The notes under the pieces: generated by a model
Told to the model about the DNA's origin: nothing
What the model saw: only the letters and a program-made list of their open reading frames with translations
The model's database searches: none
Part shown: positions 26,182-34,284 of the stretch, piece after piece
How positions within the stretch are numbered: the stretch's first letter is position 1
Layout of the letters: each line of letters opens with the position of its first letter
Source: Telluribacter roseus
Lineage (GTDB): Bacteria > Bacteroidota > Bacteroidia > Cytophagales > Spirosomataceae
DNA length: 64,000 nt
NCBI RefSeq assembly: GCF_017355915.2
Contig: NZ_JAFEUV020000021.1
Span: 1 to 64,000, forward strand
Direction of reading: 5' to 3'
Made by a program: the position numbers and the translations under genes

Positions 26182-26219
26182 AACAGCCGCCTCTGACGAA
26201 GAGGCGGCTGTTTTTTTAT
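26182..26219 (+). terminator. terminator of the RND efflux operon
   Basis: Arms AACAGCCGCCTC and GAGGCGGCTGTT with a short loop, followed by a run of seven T and ATTT. It lies 34 bases after the RND stop codon. Confidence 0.92.
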
Positions 26220-26284
26220 TTATAATCCTTAAATCCTCCTATCTTGCCACTCTGTTCAAACCTAAATCCTATTTTAAGAATACA

Positions 26285-26803
26285 ATGAAAAACTTTCGCG
26301 TTTTTGGTAGCAGCGTTGTTCTGTTCTTTCTACTGAGCTTATTCACTAACGGTACAGCCCTGGCACAAGGTACCTCCGGAAAAGGAACCCTCAATGACAT
26401 CAACTTCCTGGAAGGACGCTGGGGGGGTACTTTTAACGGCGGTCCTATACATGCCTCCTGGACGGCTCCCGAAGGAGATAATATCGCTGGTTTTATCCGG
26501 ATGATGAAGGATGGTAAAGCAACGCTTTATGAAATCTTCGCTTTTGAACAAACCGAGAACGGCCCGGTAGCTATGGTAAAGCACTTTCGTCCGGGTATGA
26601 TCAGTGTAGAGGAGAAAGAGCAGGCTGACCGCTACAAGTTTATCGAAGCCAAGAAGAACCAGGCCTTATTTGAGCTGGAGAATGGTCAGGTACGTATTAT
26701 TTACGAACGGAGAAGCCCCGATCAGCTGGTGATCCAGCGGGGTAAGCAGGAAGGTGGAAAATGGTCGTTCGTGGATCTTTTCGTATTCAACCGCATCAAG
26801 TAG
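26285..26803 (+). CDS. secreted lipocalin-like protein (DUF6265-type)
   Basis: A 172-residue exported protein with a cleavable signal peptide (residues 1-28, ending ALAQ). The mature part starts with INFLEGRWGGTFNGGPIHASWTAPEGDNIAGFIRMM, a pattern typical of small beta-barrel DUF6265/lipocalin-like proteins, and contains MVKHFRPG and alternating strand-like segments. Function unknown. Single-gene unit with its own terminator. Confidence 0.75.
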   Translation: MKNFRVFGSSVVLFFLLSLFTNGTALAQGTSGKGTLNDINFLEGRWGGTFNGGPIHASWTAPEGDNIAGFIRMMKDGKATLYEIFAFEQTENGPVAMVKHFRPGMISVEEKEQADRYKFIEAKKNQALFELENGQVRIIYERRSPDQLVIQRGKQEGGKWSFVDLFVFNRIK

Positions 26804-26812
26804 GTACCAGAG

Positions 26813-26854
26813 GTATTCGTAGGATAAGACTCTTTATTCTACGAATACTTTTTT
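26813..26854 (+). terminator. terminator of the secreted protein gene
   Basis: Exact arms GTATTCGTAG and CTACGAATAC with a 16-base loop, followed by TTTTTT. The right arm overlaps the end of the convergent nuclease gene. Confidence 0.85.
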
Positions 26855-27403
26855 GTCCGTTATCAGCTCGCGGTGGGATTCCAGAAAGTCACAGAACGCC
26901 CTGATCTGTTGCTCCTGCCGCGAAAAGTCCATATCCAGATTATAGTCTTCCTGGTACACGTCCTTAGAATCCGTAATTACATAGCGGAGGGAGCGGATAC
27001 CTTTGGAGCGCAGGGCCAGCAGGTAGAAGTTCTGGTGATTATAGACAAAGCGGCCGGGTGAGTAGCTGCCGGTAGTCTTGAGGTCTACGGCCAGGGTACG
27101 TCCTATTACATCTACATAGCCATACAGCAGTACCTCATCCAGCTCGTACTGGCAGTATACCTGCGTAGCTACCATCGGGCGGGGTAGCAGGGCCCGGGCC
27201 TTACGCAGGATCTCAGCATCAAAATACTCTTCATCAGTACCTTTAATTACAGCTTCTTCAAACGATACGCCTCTGGCCTGAGCCTCGGTTTGGGGTACCG
27301 GTACCCGATTGATGGAGTCTAGGAGTTCCTGCTCGTTCATGTACCCCCTTTGGTAGCGGGCGAAGGTATTCAACAGCGTAGGGTATAATCGGTAGCGTAC
27401 CAT
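26834..27403 (-). CDS. PD-(D/E)XK nuclease superfamily protein
   Basis: A 189-residue protein of the RecB/Cas4-like nuclease fold. After GVSFEEAVIKG (Glu of motif I) come LLYGYVDVIGRTLAVDLKTTGSYSPGRF, which gives the D...DxK catalytic core, and a helix NFYLLALRSKGI of the QxxxY type. The start is ATG 27403; the open frame continues upstream to 27571 but that extension lies antisense to nothing conserved and inside the next gene. It probably acts in DNA processing; no CRISPR or helicase partner is adjacent. Confidence 0.8.
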   Translation of the reverse strand: MVRYRLYPTLLNTFARYQRGYMNEQELLDSINRVPVPQTEAQARGVSFEEAVIKGTDEEYFDAEILRKARALLPRPMVATQVYCQYELDEVLLYGYVDVIGRTLAVDLKTTGSYSPGRFVYNHQNFYLLALRSKGIRSLRYVITDSKDVYQEDYNLDMDFSRQEQQIRAFCDFLESHRELITDKKVFVE

Positions 27404-27423
27404 ACGGCATTCTTTTAATGAGG

Positions 27424-27870
27424 TTAGTACTTCACAATCAACACAGCACCAATAATAAGTAGTACTACACCTAAAAGTCGGGGAAGGGTAAGATGGTTTA
27501 CGGCGAAGCCCAATAAACCATAATGATCTATGACCACGGCGGCAATCAGCTGCCCCGCTACCGCCAGACACACGAGGGCTCCCTGGCCTATATCACGTAC
27601 AACGAAGATGACCGTCAGTACATAAAAGGCACCGAATAAGCCACCAATGAATTTCCACCAGCTGATCTGCCGGATTGTTTGCAGGGAAGGTACCTCATTC
27701 TGATTGAATACGGCAAAGGCAATCAACAGAATAAAAAAACCAACGCCAAAAGAAAAAATAGCAGCAAGAATGGGATTGCCAAGAGAAAGCCTGAGCTGCG
27801 AATTAACTCCACCCTGTACAGCAGTAGCCACTCCAATCAGGAAGGCAAGAAGCAGGTAAAAATAATTCAT
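27424..27870 (-). CDS. DMT-family transporter (YdcZ/DUF606)
   Basis: A 148-residue membrane protein with about five hydrophobic helices. FLIGVATAVQGGVNSQLRLSLGNPILAAIFSFGVGFFILL at the N-terminus and a closing LLGVVLLIIGAVLIVKY are typical of the half-size DMT exporters of the DUF606 family. The substrate is unknown. It sits 20 bp upstream of the nuclease gene on the same strand and 47 bp downstream of nuoK, so it may be read through from the nuo transcript. Confidence 0.87.
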   Translation of the reverse strand: MNYFYLLLAFLIGVATAVQGGVNSQLRLSLGNPILAAIFSFGVGFFILLIAFAVFNQNEVPSLQTIRQISWWKFIGGLFGAFYVLTVIFVVRDIGQGALVCLAVAGQLIAAVVIDHYGLLGFAVNHLTLPRLLGVVLLIIGAVLIVKY

Positions 27871-27917
27871 GAATAGTGGTCAATCATTAGAGGTTGTTAA
27901 TTCTACAGCGGGCCTGC

Positions 27918-28223
27918 TTATTTCTTCAGCTCACTGATCTGATCCGGATCAATGGTGCGGTAGTGGCTGTATACCCTTAAAACAATAGCCAGAGCTACGG
28001 TTACTTCAACGGCCGCTACTACTATAACAAACAAAGCGAACAATTGGCCGCGCAGCAGCTCCGGATCGTGTCGGCTAAACGCCACCAGGTTCAGGTTAAC
28101 GGCATTGAGCATGAGCTCGAGCCCCAGCAGTACTCCGATGGCATTGCGCTTGGTAACCGCCACCGCCAGGCCTATGCTAAAAAGAGCTGCCGCTACAACC
28201 AGATAGTGAGTAATGGGAATCAT
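27918..28223 (-). CDS. nuoK: NADH-quinone oxidoreductase subunit K
   Basis: A 101-residue membrane subunit of complex I with three helices. The second helix carries the conserved glutamates in GVLLGLELMLNAVNLNLVAFSR, part of the proton path, and the end has AAVEVTVALAIVLRVYSHYRTID. It follows nuoJ by 3 bases and is the last complex I gene in this block. Confidence 0.95.
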   Translation of the reverse strand: MIPITHYLVVAAALFSIGLAVAVTKRNAIGVLLGLELMLNAVNLNLVAFSRHDPELLRGQLFALFVIVVAAVEVTVALAIVLRVYSHYRTIDPDQISELKK

Positions 28224-28226
28224 AAG

Positions 28227-28751
28227 TTATGCGGAGGGAGTACGGTTGATGGCTAGGTAAGCAGCCCCAATCAGAGCTACCAGTAACAAGATACCGGCGA
28301 TTTCGAATGGGAGCAGGTGACTCGTCATGAGCTCTACGCCCAGGGTACGTATGGTTGAGCGACTGATAAGTACATCGCCAACGAGAGCAAAGTTGCCCGC
28401 CAGAATGGTGAATGAGAATATGGCAAAGAGAACAACGGCTATCAGTATTCCCCAGAATCGACGTTGATTGGCAACCTCTACGCGATTGGGTCTGGAAGCG
28501 GCATCGGGCCGCTCATCGGCCGGCCGGGTAAGCATGATCCCGAATATTAGTAGTACCAGTACTCCCCCGACGTACACCAGAAGCTGCGTAATGGCTAAAA
28601 AATCAGCCCCTGCCAGTACATACAGCGCCGCTACACCTACCAGAGCCAGAAATAGCCCAAAGGCGGCGTACATAAGGTTGCGCGTCAGAAGAATAAACAG
28701 TGCTGAAATAATGGCTAGTGCCGAAAAGCCGTAGAAGGCTACCTGTTCCAT
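28227..28751 (-). CDS. nuoJ: NADH-quinone oxidoreductase subunit J
   Basis: A 174-residue membrane subunit with five hydrophobic helices (AIISALFILLTRNLMYAAFGLFLALVGVAALYVLAGADFLAITQLLVYVGGVLVLLIFGIML is typical). The start is ATG 28751, giving MEQVAFYGFSA; the open frame upstream is not conserved. It lies between nuoI and nuoK, as in other bacteria. The gap to nuoI is 68 bp. Confidence 0.94.
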   Translation of the reverse strand: MEQVAFYGFSALAIISALFILLTRNLMYAAFGLFLALVGVAALYVLAGADFLAITQLLVYVGGVLVLLIFGIMLTRPADERPDAASRPNRVEVANQRRFWGILIAVVLFAIFSFTILAGNFALVGDVLISRSTIRTLGVELMTSHLLPFEIAGILLLVALIGAAYLAINRTPSA

Positions 28752-28819
28752 GCCGGTTGAAAAAAAGAGTGCGCTGCAAAGGTACCAAAAATTGCAGCGC
28801 ACTGTTTCCTGAAAATATT

Positions 28820-30448
28820 TTAGGCTTCACCCCCCGTAGTACCCGCTGACGGAGGTGTACCCTTGGGCTTCATAGTAGGCCGGAAAGCCGGCTTGGGTTT
28901 TTGTGCCTCTGCCGGAGCGGGCTCATCCGGCGCCGATTGGGCCTGCACGGGTTCCGTAGGAGTAGCATCAGAAGGTGCGTCTGCCTTTGGCTTCATTGTG
29001 GGCTTGAAGGCCGCTTTGGGCTTCTCCACATTCTCCACCTGGTCAGGCTGAGCCTGGCTTTTTGCTGGCTGGCTGGCCTCCGCTTCCGTCGCGGGCGTCG
29101 CCTTGGGTTTCATAGTAGGCTTAAAGGCCGGCCTGGGAGCCGCTTCAACCGGTGCTTCAGGCGTACTATCCGTAACCGCTTCTGGCATTGCCTTGGGCTT
29201 CATCGTGGGCTTAAATGCCGGCTTGGGCGCAGGAGTATCCGTGGTAGTCTTAGGCTCTTCCACCGGTGCCGGAGCGCTTTCTGCGGTACCCTTCGGCTTC
29301 ATAGTAGGCTTGAAGGCTGGCTTGGGAGCCGCTGCCGGTTCGGCTTTCGCCTCGGGTACATCCTGGGGTTCAGCTTTGGTCTCTGCCTCCACCTTAGGCT
29401 TCATAGAAGGCTTAAAGGCGGGCTTGGGTGCAGGACTTGCGCTGACGGATGGTACTTCCTCGGTTGGCTCTGCCTTAGGTTCGGCCTCTGCTTTCGGCTT
29501 CATCGAAGGCCGGAAAGGTGCTTTGGCCGCGGCTGGCTTTGGTAATTCCGCTTCCGTTGGCTGCTCTTGCTCTGCCGCTTTGGCCTCTACGGACTCTGTC
29601 GGCTTCATACTAGGCTTGAAAGCAGGCTTAGCCTGTGGCTTCTCAGCCGTAGCTTCTACTTCCTGCTCCTGCTTTTCAGGTGGCGGAGCTGCCTTAGGCT
29701 TCATACCCGGACGGAAGGCAGGTTTGGGTGCACTCTCCGTATCAGCTTTGCTTTCAATGGGAGTACTCTCCGTAGCCGCCTCAGCGGGTTTTGGCTTAGC
29801 CGTAGGCTTAAAGGCCGGACGTGGTGCCGCGGGCTTGGCTTCCACAGCGGCGGTAGGAGCAGGTTCGGCGGCTTTCTTGCTGGCTTTGAGCGCTTCCTTC
29901 TCCCGCTGGAACTGGTCAAGCAGCATACGCTTCTCTTCGGCCTGCTCCGGCGCAAGATTAGTGTAGCTATATACCATATCCCGAACATCTATCTCACTAT
30001 AATCAAAAGTCTTGGTCATAGTAAGACACTCCGTAGGGCACACGGTTGTACACAGACCGCAGTAGCAGCACTTAGCCATATCAATATCAAACTTAGCCGC
30101 ATACAGTCGGATCGGTGAGCCATCCGAAGCCCTACCTACCTCTTCAATGGCCTTAATTGGCTCAATCTCGATACAGTCCACGGGACATATCTTGGCACAC
30201 TTGTCGCAGACGATACAGTCATCAATCTCATTGTGCAGGCGGTACCGTCCGTTGTCCGGAATAGGAATGGTCTCAAAGGGATACTGTATCGTAACCAATC
30301 CATTCTCCTGATCAAAATAATTATCTGAGCGCACATCTATGGACTGGCGACGCTTGCGTGCATCCCACAGGTGGCGAAGCGTCAGGCGCATACCCGTCAG
30401 TGTGGTATTAATACCCTCAGCAATATTTTTAAAATAGGGGGAAGACAT
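28820..30448 (-). CDS. nuoI: NADH-quinone oxidoreductase subunit I with a long repeat tail
   Basis: A 542-residue protein, about three times the usual NuoI length. Residues 1-185 are a normal NuoI: two 4Fe-4S motifs, Cys78-81-84-88 (CIVCDKCAKICP) and Cys127-130-133-137 (CCYCGLCTTVCP), which carry electrons to N2. From about residue 205 to the end lie ten copies of a degenerate 30-40 residue unit with core PAFKPTMKPK separated by acidic Ala/Pro/Glu linkers. The tail has no cysteine and alternates basic cores with acidic spacers. The frame is continuous, with no sign of a shift. It leads the nuoIJK block; promoter -7 at 30506-30513. Confidence 0.93.
   Translation of the reverse strand: MSSPYFKNIAEGINTTLTGMRLTLRHLWDARKRRQSIDVRSDNYFDQENGLVTIQYPFETIPIPDNGRYRLHNEIDDCIVCDKCAKICPVDCIEIEPIKAIEEVGRASDGSPIRLYAAKFDIDMAKCCYCGLCTTVCPTECLTMTKTFDYSEIDVRDMVYSYTNLAPEQAEEKRMLLDQFQREKEALKASKKAAEPAPTAAVEAKPAAPRPAFKPTAKPKPAEAATESTPIESKADTESAPKPAFRPGMKPKAAPPPEKQEQEVEATAEKPQAKPAFKPSMKPTESVEAKAAEQEQPTEAELPKPAAAKAPFRPSMKPKAEAEPKAEPTEEVPSVSASPAPKPAFKPSMKPKVEAETKAEPQDVPEAKAEPAAAPKPAFKPTMKPKGTAESAPAPVEEPKTTTDTPAPKPAFKPTMKPKAMPEAVTDSTPEAPVEAAPRPAFKPTMKPKATPATEAEASQPAKSQAQPDQVENVEKPKAAFKPTMKPKADAPSDATPTEPVQAQSAPDEPAPAEAQKPKPAFRPTMKPKGTPPSAGTTGGEA
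28835..29835 (-). repeat. tandem coding repeats of the NuoI tail
   Basis: About ten diverged repeats of 90-125 bp encode the PAFKPTMKPK units. The core (GGCTTCAT.GT.GGCTT.AA.GC.GG on the plus strand) recurs near 28866, 28990, 29107, 29197, 29297, 29398, 29499, 29605, 29700 and 29800. Because the units lack stop codons in several frames, long spurious antisense frames appear here. Confidence 0.85.
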
Positions 30449-30505
30449 TATATCGTATATATCAATAACAACAATCTTCGGGAGTGACTAAAACCCTGTA
30501 AGAAG

Positions 30506-30513
30506 CAAAGATA
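30506..30513 (-). promoter_or_regulatory. nuoI promoter -7 element
   Basis: TATCTTTG on the minus strand fits TAnnTTTG and lies 58 bases before the nuoI ATG. It indicates that nuoI starts a transcript rather than being read from upstream nuo genes. Confidence 0.55.
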
Positions 30514-30577
30514 GAGGATGAACTCCAGTAATCTTCCTGCTTCGGCGATTGCTGCACTAGTTATGGATTATTCAGGT

Positions 30578-30620
30578 ACAAAACCCGCTTCCCGAAGCTT
30601 CAGTTCAGGTTTTGCGGGTT
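30578..30620 (-). terminator. probable mgsA terminator
   Basis: Arms AACCCGC and GCGGGTT enclose a 25-base loop with the mgsA stop region; on the minus strand the stem is followed by TTTTGT. It is weak but well placed. Confidence 0.5.
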
Positions 30621-31057
30621 AAATACGCGTTGAAATCGGTCTGTTGTGACTCATAGTCCTGATTGATCAGCGGGGAGGTAAGCATGAAGTCGGCCGTGGC
30701 GCGGTTGCAGGCCATAGGTATGTTCCAGACTACCCCCAACCGAAGCAGCGCCTTGATGTCAGGGTCGTGGGGCTGGGCCGACATCGGGTCCCAGAAGAAG
30801 ATCAGGGCATCTACTTTTCCCTCGGCTATGAGTGAGCCCAGTTGCTGGTCGCCTCCCAGCGGACCGCTCAGTAGCTTAGTAATGGGTTGATCCAGCTTTT
30901 CTTCCAGCAGCTTGCCGGTGGTGCCGGTGGCATACAGCTGGTGACGTGCCAGTATTGCCCGGTTGTAGTAAGCCCAGTCCAGGATATCATCTTTCTTATT
31001 ATCGTGGGCCACCAGCGCTATGCGCTTTCGGGATAGTAGTTTTCGTGTTACAGTCAT
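30605..31057 (-). CDS. mgsA: methylglyoxal synthase
   Basis: A 150-residue enzyme converting dihydroxyacetone phosphate to methylglyoxal and phosphate, a bypass of lower glycolysis under phosphate limitation. The family blocks are complete: RIALVAHDNKKDDILDWA, LYATGTTGKLLEEKL, SGPLGGDQQLGSLIAEGKVDALIFFWDPMSAQPHDPDIKALLRL with the catalytic Asp, and NIPMACNRATADFML. Single gene. Confidence 0.96.
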   Translation of the reverse strand: MTVTRKLLSRKRIALVAHDNKKDDILDWAYYNRAILARHQLYATGTTGKLLEEKLDQPITKLLSGPLGGDQQLGSLIAEGKVDALIFFWDPMSAQPHDPDIKALLRLGVVWNIPMACNRATADFMLTSPLINQDYESQQTDFNAYLTRKT

Positions 31058-31117
31058 CTGTGTCTAAATTTAAGTCAGAATAAGGCAGAGAGGTACATCC
31101 GGTGCCGCTACCAGCCA

Positions 31118-32347
31118 TCAAACCTGTTTGATCTGTTCCAGGTACTTTTTGGCCAGTACATCCCTATCGAAGTACGTACGGGCGTAGCGGTAGCCGTTTT
31201 GTCCCTGCTGAACTATCAGCTCAGGATTATTCATATAAAACCGTACCTTCTCCGCAAAGTCCTCTGGACTTTCGGGTTCTACGAAGGTACCTGCCTGGGC
31301 TTCCTCTACCAATTCGCGCGATACACCATCGATAGCCATCAGTACGGGCTTCTTACAGGAGAAGTAGTCAAAGGTCTTGTTGGAGTAGACGGTCTTGAAG
31401 GTATCTACTTTTTTTAGCACCGAAGCCCCCAGGTCCGACGCCAGTATGTACTTAAATACCTCCCGCTTAGGTACCGAATCTACATAACGTACATTGGTAA
31501 GGCCCCGCCGCTGGGCATCAAGCTGTAGCTCTTTCTTCTGCATCCCGTCTCCTATAAGTAGAAACAGTACATTCGTGTCGCGCAGGAGTTCGGCCGTATC
31601 CAGTACCTGTACGAGGTGATTGGCTACCCCGTGTGCACCTACGTAGGTAATCACAAACTTCCCTTCCAGCCCATGCTCCCGCCTGAACTGACAGCAGTCA
31701 AAATGTTGCATGACTTCTTCCGAAAGCGCGAAATCAGCAGCATTGGGGATAAAGATGATCTTATGGGCAGGTACCCCCTTCTTAGTCAGTAGGGTCTGGC
31801 GGAAGGCGGGAGTCAGTACATTGATGAGCCTGGCTTTTCTGTACACAAAGCTCTCAAACCAGTACGCAAACCGGATGATCCAGGGATTGGTCAGTACGCC
31901 CGTATCAATGGCGGACTCAGGCCAGAGGTCGCGTATCTCGAAGAGAAAGGGTGTGCGCTTCCACCACGAAAGTACTACGGCCGTGATACCCACAAACAGC
32001 GGAGGTGATGTAACAACGATAATGTCATACGTGCCTTTAGCGCGCCGGATGCCGCCCAGAATACTGGAAAACGTGAAGGAGAAGTAGGCCCAGAGCCGCC
32101 CCAGAAAGCTCTTGTTGTAGCTCTCCGACACGTGACAACGGATGACCTGTACGCCGTCGCGGTTGGTGTACTGGTAAAAGTACCTGCCCTGGTAGTGCTC
32201 CGGACGGTGGCCCATATAATGTACCATTCCCGCCAGTACCACTACCTCGTGGCCGGCTTCGGTCCAGATTCGGCTCATTTCGTTCCAGCGGGAGCCGCCG
32301 CCGTCATTATCTTCCAGAAAGTACTGATGAATAAGGAGAATCCGCAT
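31118..32347 (-). CDS. glycosyltransferase family 4 (WbuB-like)
   Basis: A 409-residue GT-B glycosyltransferase. The N-terminal acceptor domain starts MRILLIHQYFLEDNDGGGSRW; the C-terminal Glycos_transf_1 domain has FVITYVGAHGVANHLVQVLDTAELL, LIGDGMQKKEL and the E-x7-E-like ELVEEAQAGTFVEPE. Closest in layout to WbuB/WcaI-type enzymes that add amino sugars in O-antigen or capsule repeats. With the next two genes it forms one strand of an exopolysaccharide cluster; the gap to the heparinase-like gene is 11 bp. Confidence 0.87.
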   Translation of the reverse strand: MRILLIHQYFLEDNDGGGSRWNEMSRIWTEAGHEVVVLAGMVHYMGHRPEHYQGRYFYQYTNRDGVQVIRCHVSESYNKSFLGRLWAYFSFTFSSILGGIRRAKGTYDIIVVTSPPLFVGITAVVLSWWKRTPFLFEIRDLWPESAIDTGVLTNPWIIRFAYWFESFVYRKARLINVLTPAFRQTLLTKKGVPAHKIIFIPNAADFALSEEVMQHFDCCQFRREHGLEGKFVITYVGAHGVANHLVQVLDTAELLRDTNVLFLLIGDGMQKKELQLDAQRRGLTNVRYVDSVPKREVFKYILASDLGASVLKKVDTFKTVYSNKTFDYFSCKKPVLMAIDGVSRELVEEAQAGTFVEPESPEDFAEKVRFYMNNPELIVQQGQNGYRYARTYFDRDVLAKKYLEQIKQV

Positions 32348-32358
32348 AGGGGGCTAAT

Positions 32359-34260
32359 TTACGATTTTAGGCGAATCTCCGTCCGTATGTATCGTTCAGT
32401 GGTGGTAAAGACAAGGCGAGGAGTGGCGGTTTTGGTACCATACAGTCCCGAATACCATCCTTCTGTTTCGGTTAGTGTTAGTGACCGCCCCTGAGAAGTA
32501 TAGGCTTTGATCTCATAGGTATTAAAGAAAGCTTCGGACGGATGCCAAAGTTGATGCATAGGCAAACCAGGGGGAGCGTTGGGTATTTCGTCCTCTATGA
32601 TCCAGTGTAGTGCACCGCTCAGTTTGGTAACGATTCGGGTATGAATAATACCGGGGCCCAGGTGACTATATCCCCGAAACCAACCCCTGAACTGCCTGTT
32701 CCCTCCTATCTCCTTCCATTCCGCTCCGGCTCGCCGGATCCAGTCGTACCAGATAAAGCGGGGACCTTTCCGCATCTGGTCAGAGTCACCGAGCATAACA
32801 GTATTGTGAGAGGCGGTACCCGCAAAGTACCGTATCAGCTCTTCGTCGGTATTGTATTGGTAAGAGCCCGCGTCGCGCAGGATGTTCTCGCCGTTGACCC
32901 AGATATCCAGGTGCAGATTGTCGGCCTGAAAGGGGCGGTCCTGATAGCTACCGCAGCGTAGAAAGGTCAGGGTACCCTGGTCACGCAGGATGTAGTACCC
33001 GCCTTTATGAAAAGCGTGAATGGGTGATCCTTCCAATGTCTGTCTTGTGGCTTTGCTGGTAGAGGTCTGGCCGGTTAACCAGTAAGCTTCTTCCTGCCAG
33101 GGGCCTGAGCCGTAGTCAGGTACTTCGCCCAGAGTAACAGCCAGGGCATACAACTGAGGCCTGTAGTCACGAAAGTGACATTCGCTCAGCGGGAAGAACA
33201 GCGCCCCGTCGTTGTTGCCGTAGTTGGGGAGCCAGCCGCTCGTATCATCCTGGCAGGCCCGCAGGAACTGCAGCGACTTCCGGGCTCGGTCATAGATGGT
33301 CTCCGACCAGCGCTCCCCGTTGCGGTGCGCCAACTGGATGGCCCAGGTTAGTAGCTGCACAACTACCCGGTGATAGTTCATTGAGAATTGCAGAAAGGTA
33401 CCATCCTGATAGATCTGATAGCCTATTTCCTCTTCAAACCACTGCTTCCCCTGCTCTTTCCAGCGGAAACTCTCAGAAAAAAAAGGATACAGCAACCCAA
33501 CCAGGTACAGGCCCAGCGTCTCAGTAAGGGCGTGGTTGTTACGAACCGCAATGCGTGAGAAATGAATGTTCTCCTCCACGTGCTGCATCTGCCGGTATAA
33601 GCTGTTAAGGATGCGTGAGAAGCGCTGCTCGGTGAGCTGCGGAGAGTTTTTGTAGTACTGCAGGGCAAAGGTCCAGTTGAGTACCCGCAGCGTGATCTCC
33701 TGACTACACCGCCAGTTGGGCCCACAGTTGACCGGATTAGCCTCTATCCAGCTTTCTATTTCAGAGAATACAAGTTCAGACTGGTCTTCCTTGAGGTGGA
33801 AGTCGTAGCGGATCAGGTCGTACAGGAACGTGAAGCGCGACTTTTCCCACACATACTTGATATCGCCAGCCTCCGGTGACAGATCGGGGATTTCGGTCCA
33901 GTGCTGGGAGCTGTCGTAGCGGTAGCCAGTTTTGGGATTGGTAAGCCAATCGGTAACGGTGTACCAGGTAGAGCCGAAGAATAGCAGCTTCCCCTCCCGC
34001 AGGGCCTTTACCCGCTCTGTAAGCGACCCTAAGTCGGATGGGGTGAAGGTATACTTACTCAGGGAAGTACTATCAAAGAAAAAGGGGATGGCAGACGCGC
34101 GCCACTCCGCCAAGGATATAAAATCCTGAGCGGGCAAATCAATGGGAAAGCGTTGTCGCAATAGTCCCGTGCGTACCTGTACTTCGTGCAGCGTACGAAA
34201 CAGCACGTAGCGCAGGCCCATGTTGTGGAGTATCTGAAAGAGTATGTATAAACGCTTCAT
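32359..34260 (-). CDS. heparinase II/III-like polysaccharide lyase
   Basis: A 633-residue protein with an N-terminal alpha/alpha toroid (about residues 60-340; WRCSQEITLRVLNWTFALQYY, HFSRIAVRNNHALTETLGLYLVGLLYPF, with the NNH segment common to the active site) and a C-terminal heparinase II/III beta-sandwich (FHKGGYYILRDQGTLTFLRCGSYQDRPFQADNLHLDIWVNGENILRDAGSYQYN, ASHNTVMLGDSDQM). There is no obvious signal peptide, which is usual for versions embedded in EPS or O-antigen operons, where they may trim a uronic-acid polymer. It overlaps nothing and is 24 bp from the oxidoreductase. Confidence 0.87.
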   Translation of the reverse strand: MKRLYILFQILHNMGLRYVLFRTLHEVQVRTGLLRQRFPIDLPAQDFISLAEWRASAIPFFFDSTSLSKYTFTPSDLGSLTERVKALREGKLLFFGSTWYTVTDWLTNPKTGYRYDSSQHWTEIPDLSPEAGDIKYVWEKSRFTFLYDLIRYDFHLKEDQSELVFSEIESWIEANPVNCGPNWRCSQEITLRVLNWTFALQYYKNSPQLTEQRFSRILNSLYRQMQHVEENIHFSRIAVRNNHALTETLGLYLVGLLYPFFSESFRWKEQGKQWFEEEIGYQIYQDGTFLQFSMNYHRVVVQLLTWAIQLAHRNGERWSETIYDRARKSLQFLRACQDDTSGWLPNYGNNDGALFFPLSECHFRDYRPQLYALAVTLGEVPDYGSGPWQEEAYWLTGQTSTSKATRQTLEGSPIHAFHKGGYYILRDQGTLTFLRCGSYQDRPFQADNLHLDIWVNGENILRDAGSYQYNTDEELIRYFAGTASHNTVMLGDSDQMRKGPRFIWYDWIRRAGAEWKEIGGNRQFRGWFRGYSHLGPGIIHTRIVTKLSGALHWIIEDEIPNAPPGLPMHQLWHPSEAFFNTYEIKAYTSQGRSLTLTETEGWYSGLYGTKTATPRLVFTTTERYIRTEIRLKS

Positions 34261-34284
34261 AGACTATATAGGCAGCAACTGGCT

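Noticed and set aside
27404-27571. N-terminal extension of the nuclease gene
   Set aside because: It overlaps the DMT transporter on the same strand in another frame and has Cys/Arg-rich non-conserved composition.
29103-29966. 287-codon plus-strand frame antisense to nuoI
   Set aside because: It mirrors the low-complexity NuoI tail repeats (Gly/Leu/Ala-rich translation) and has no independent support.
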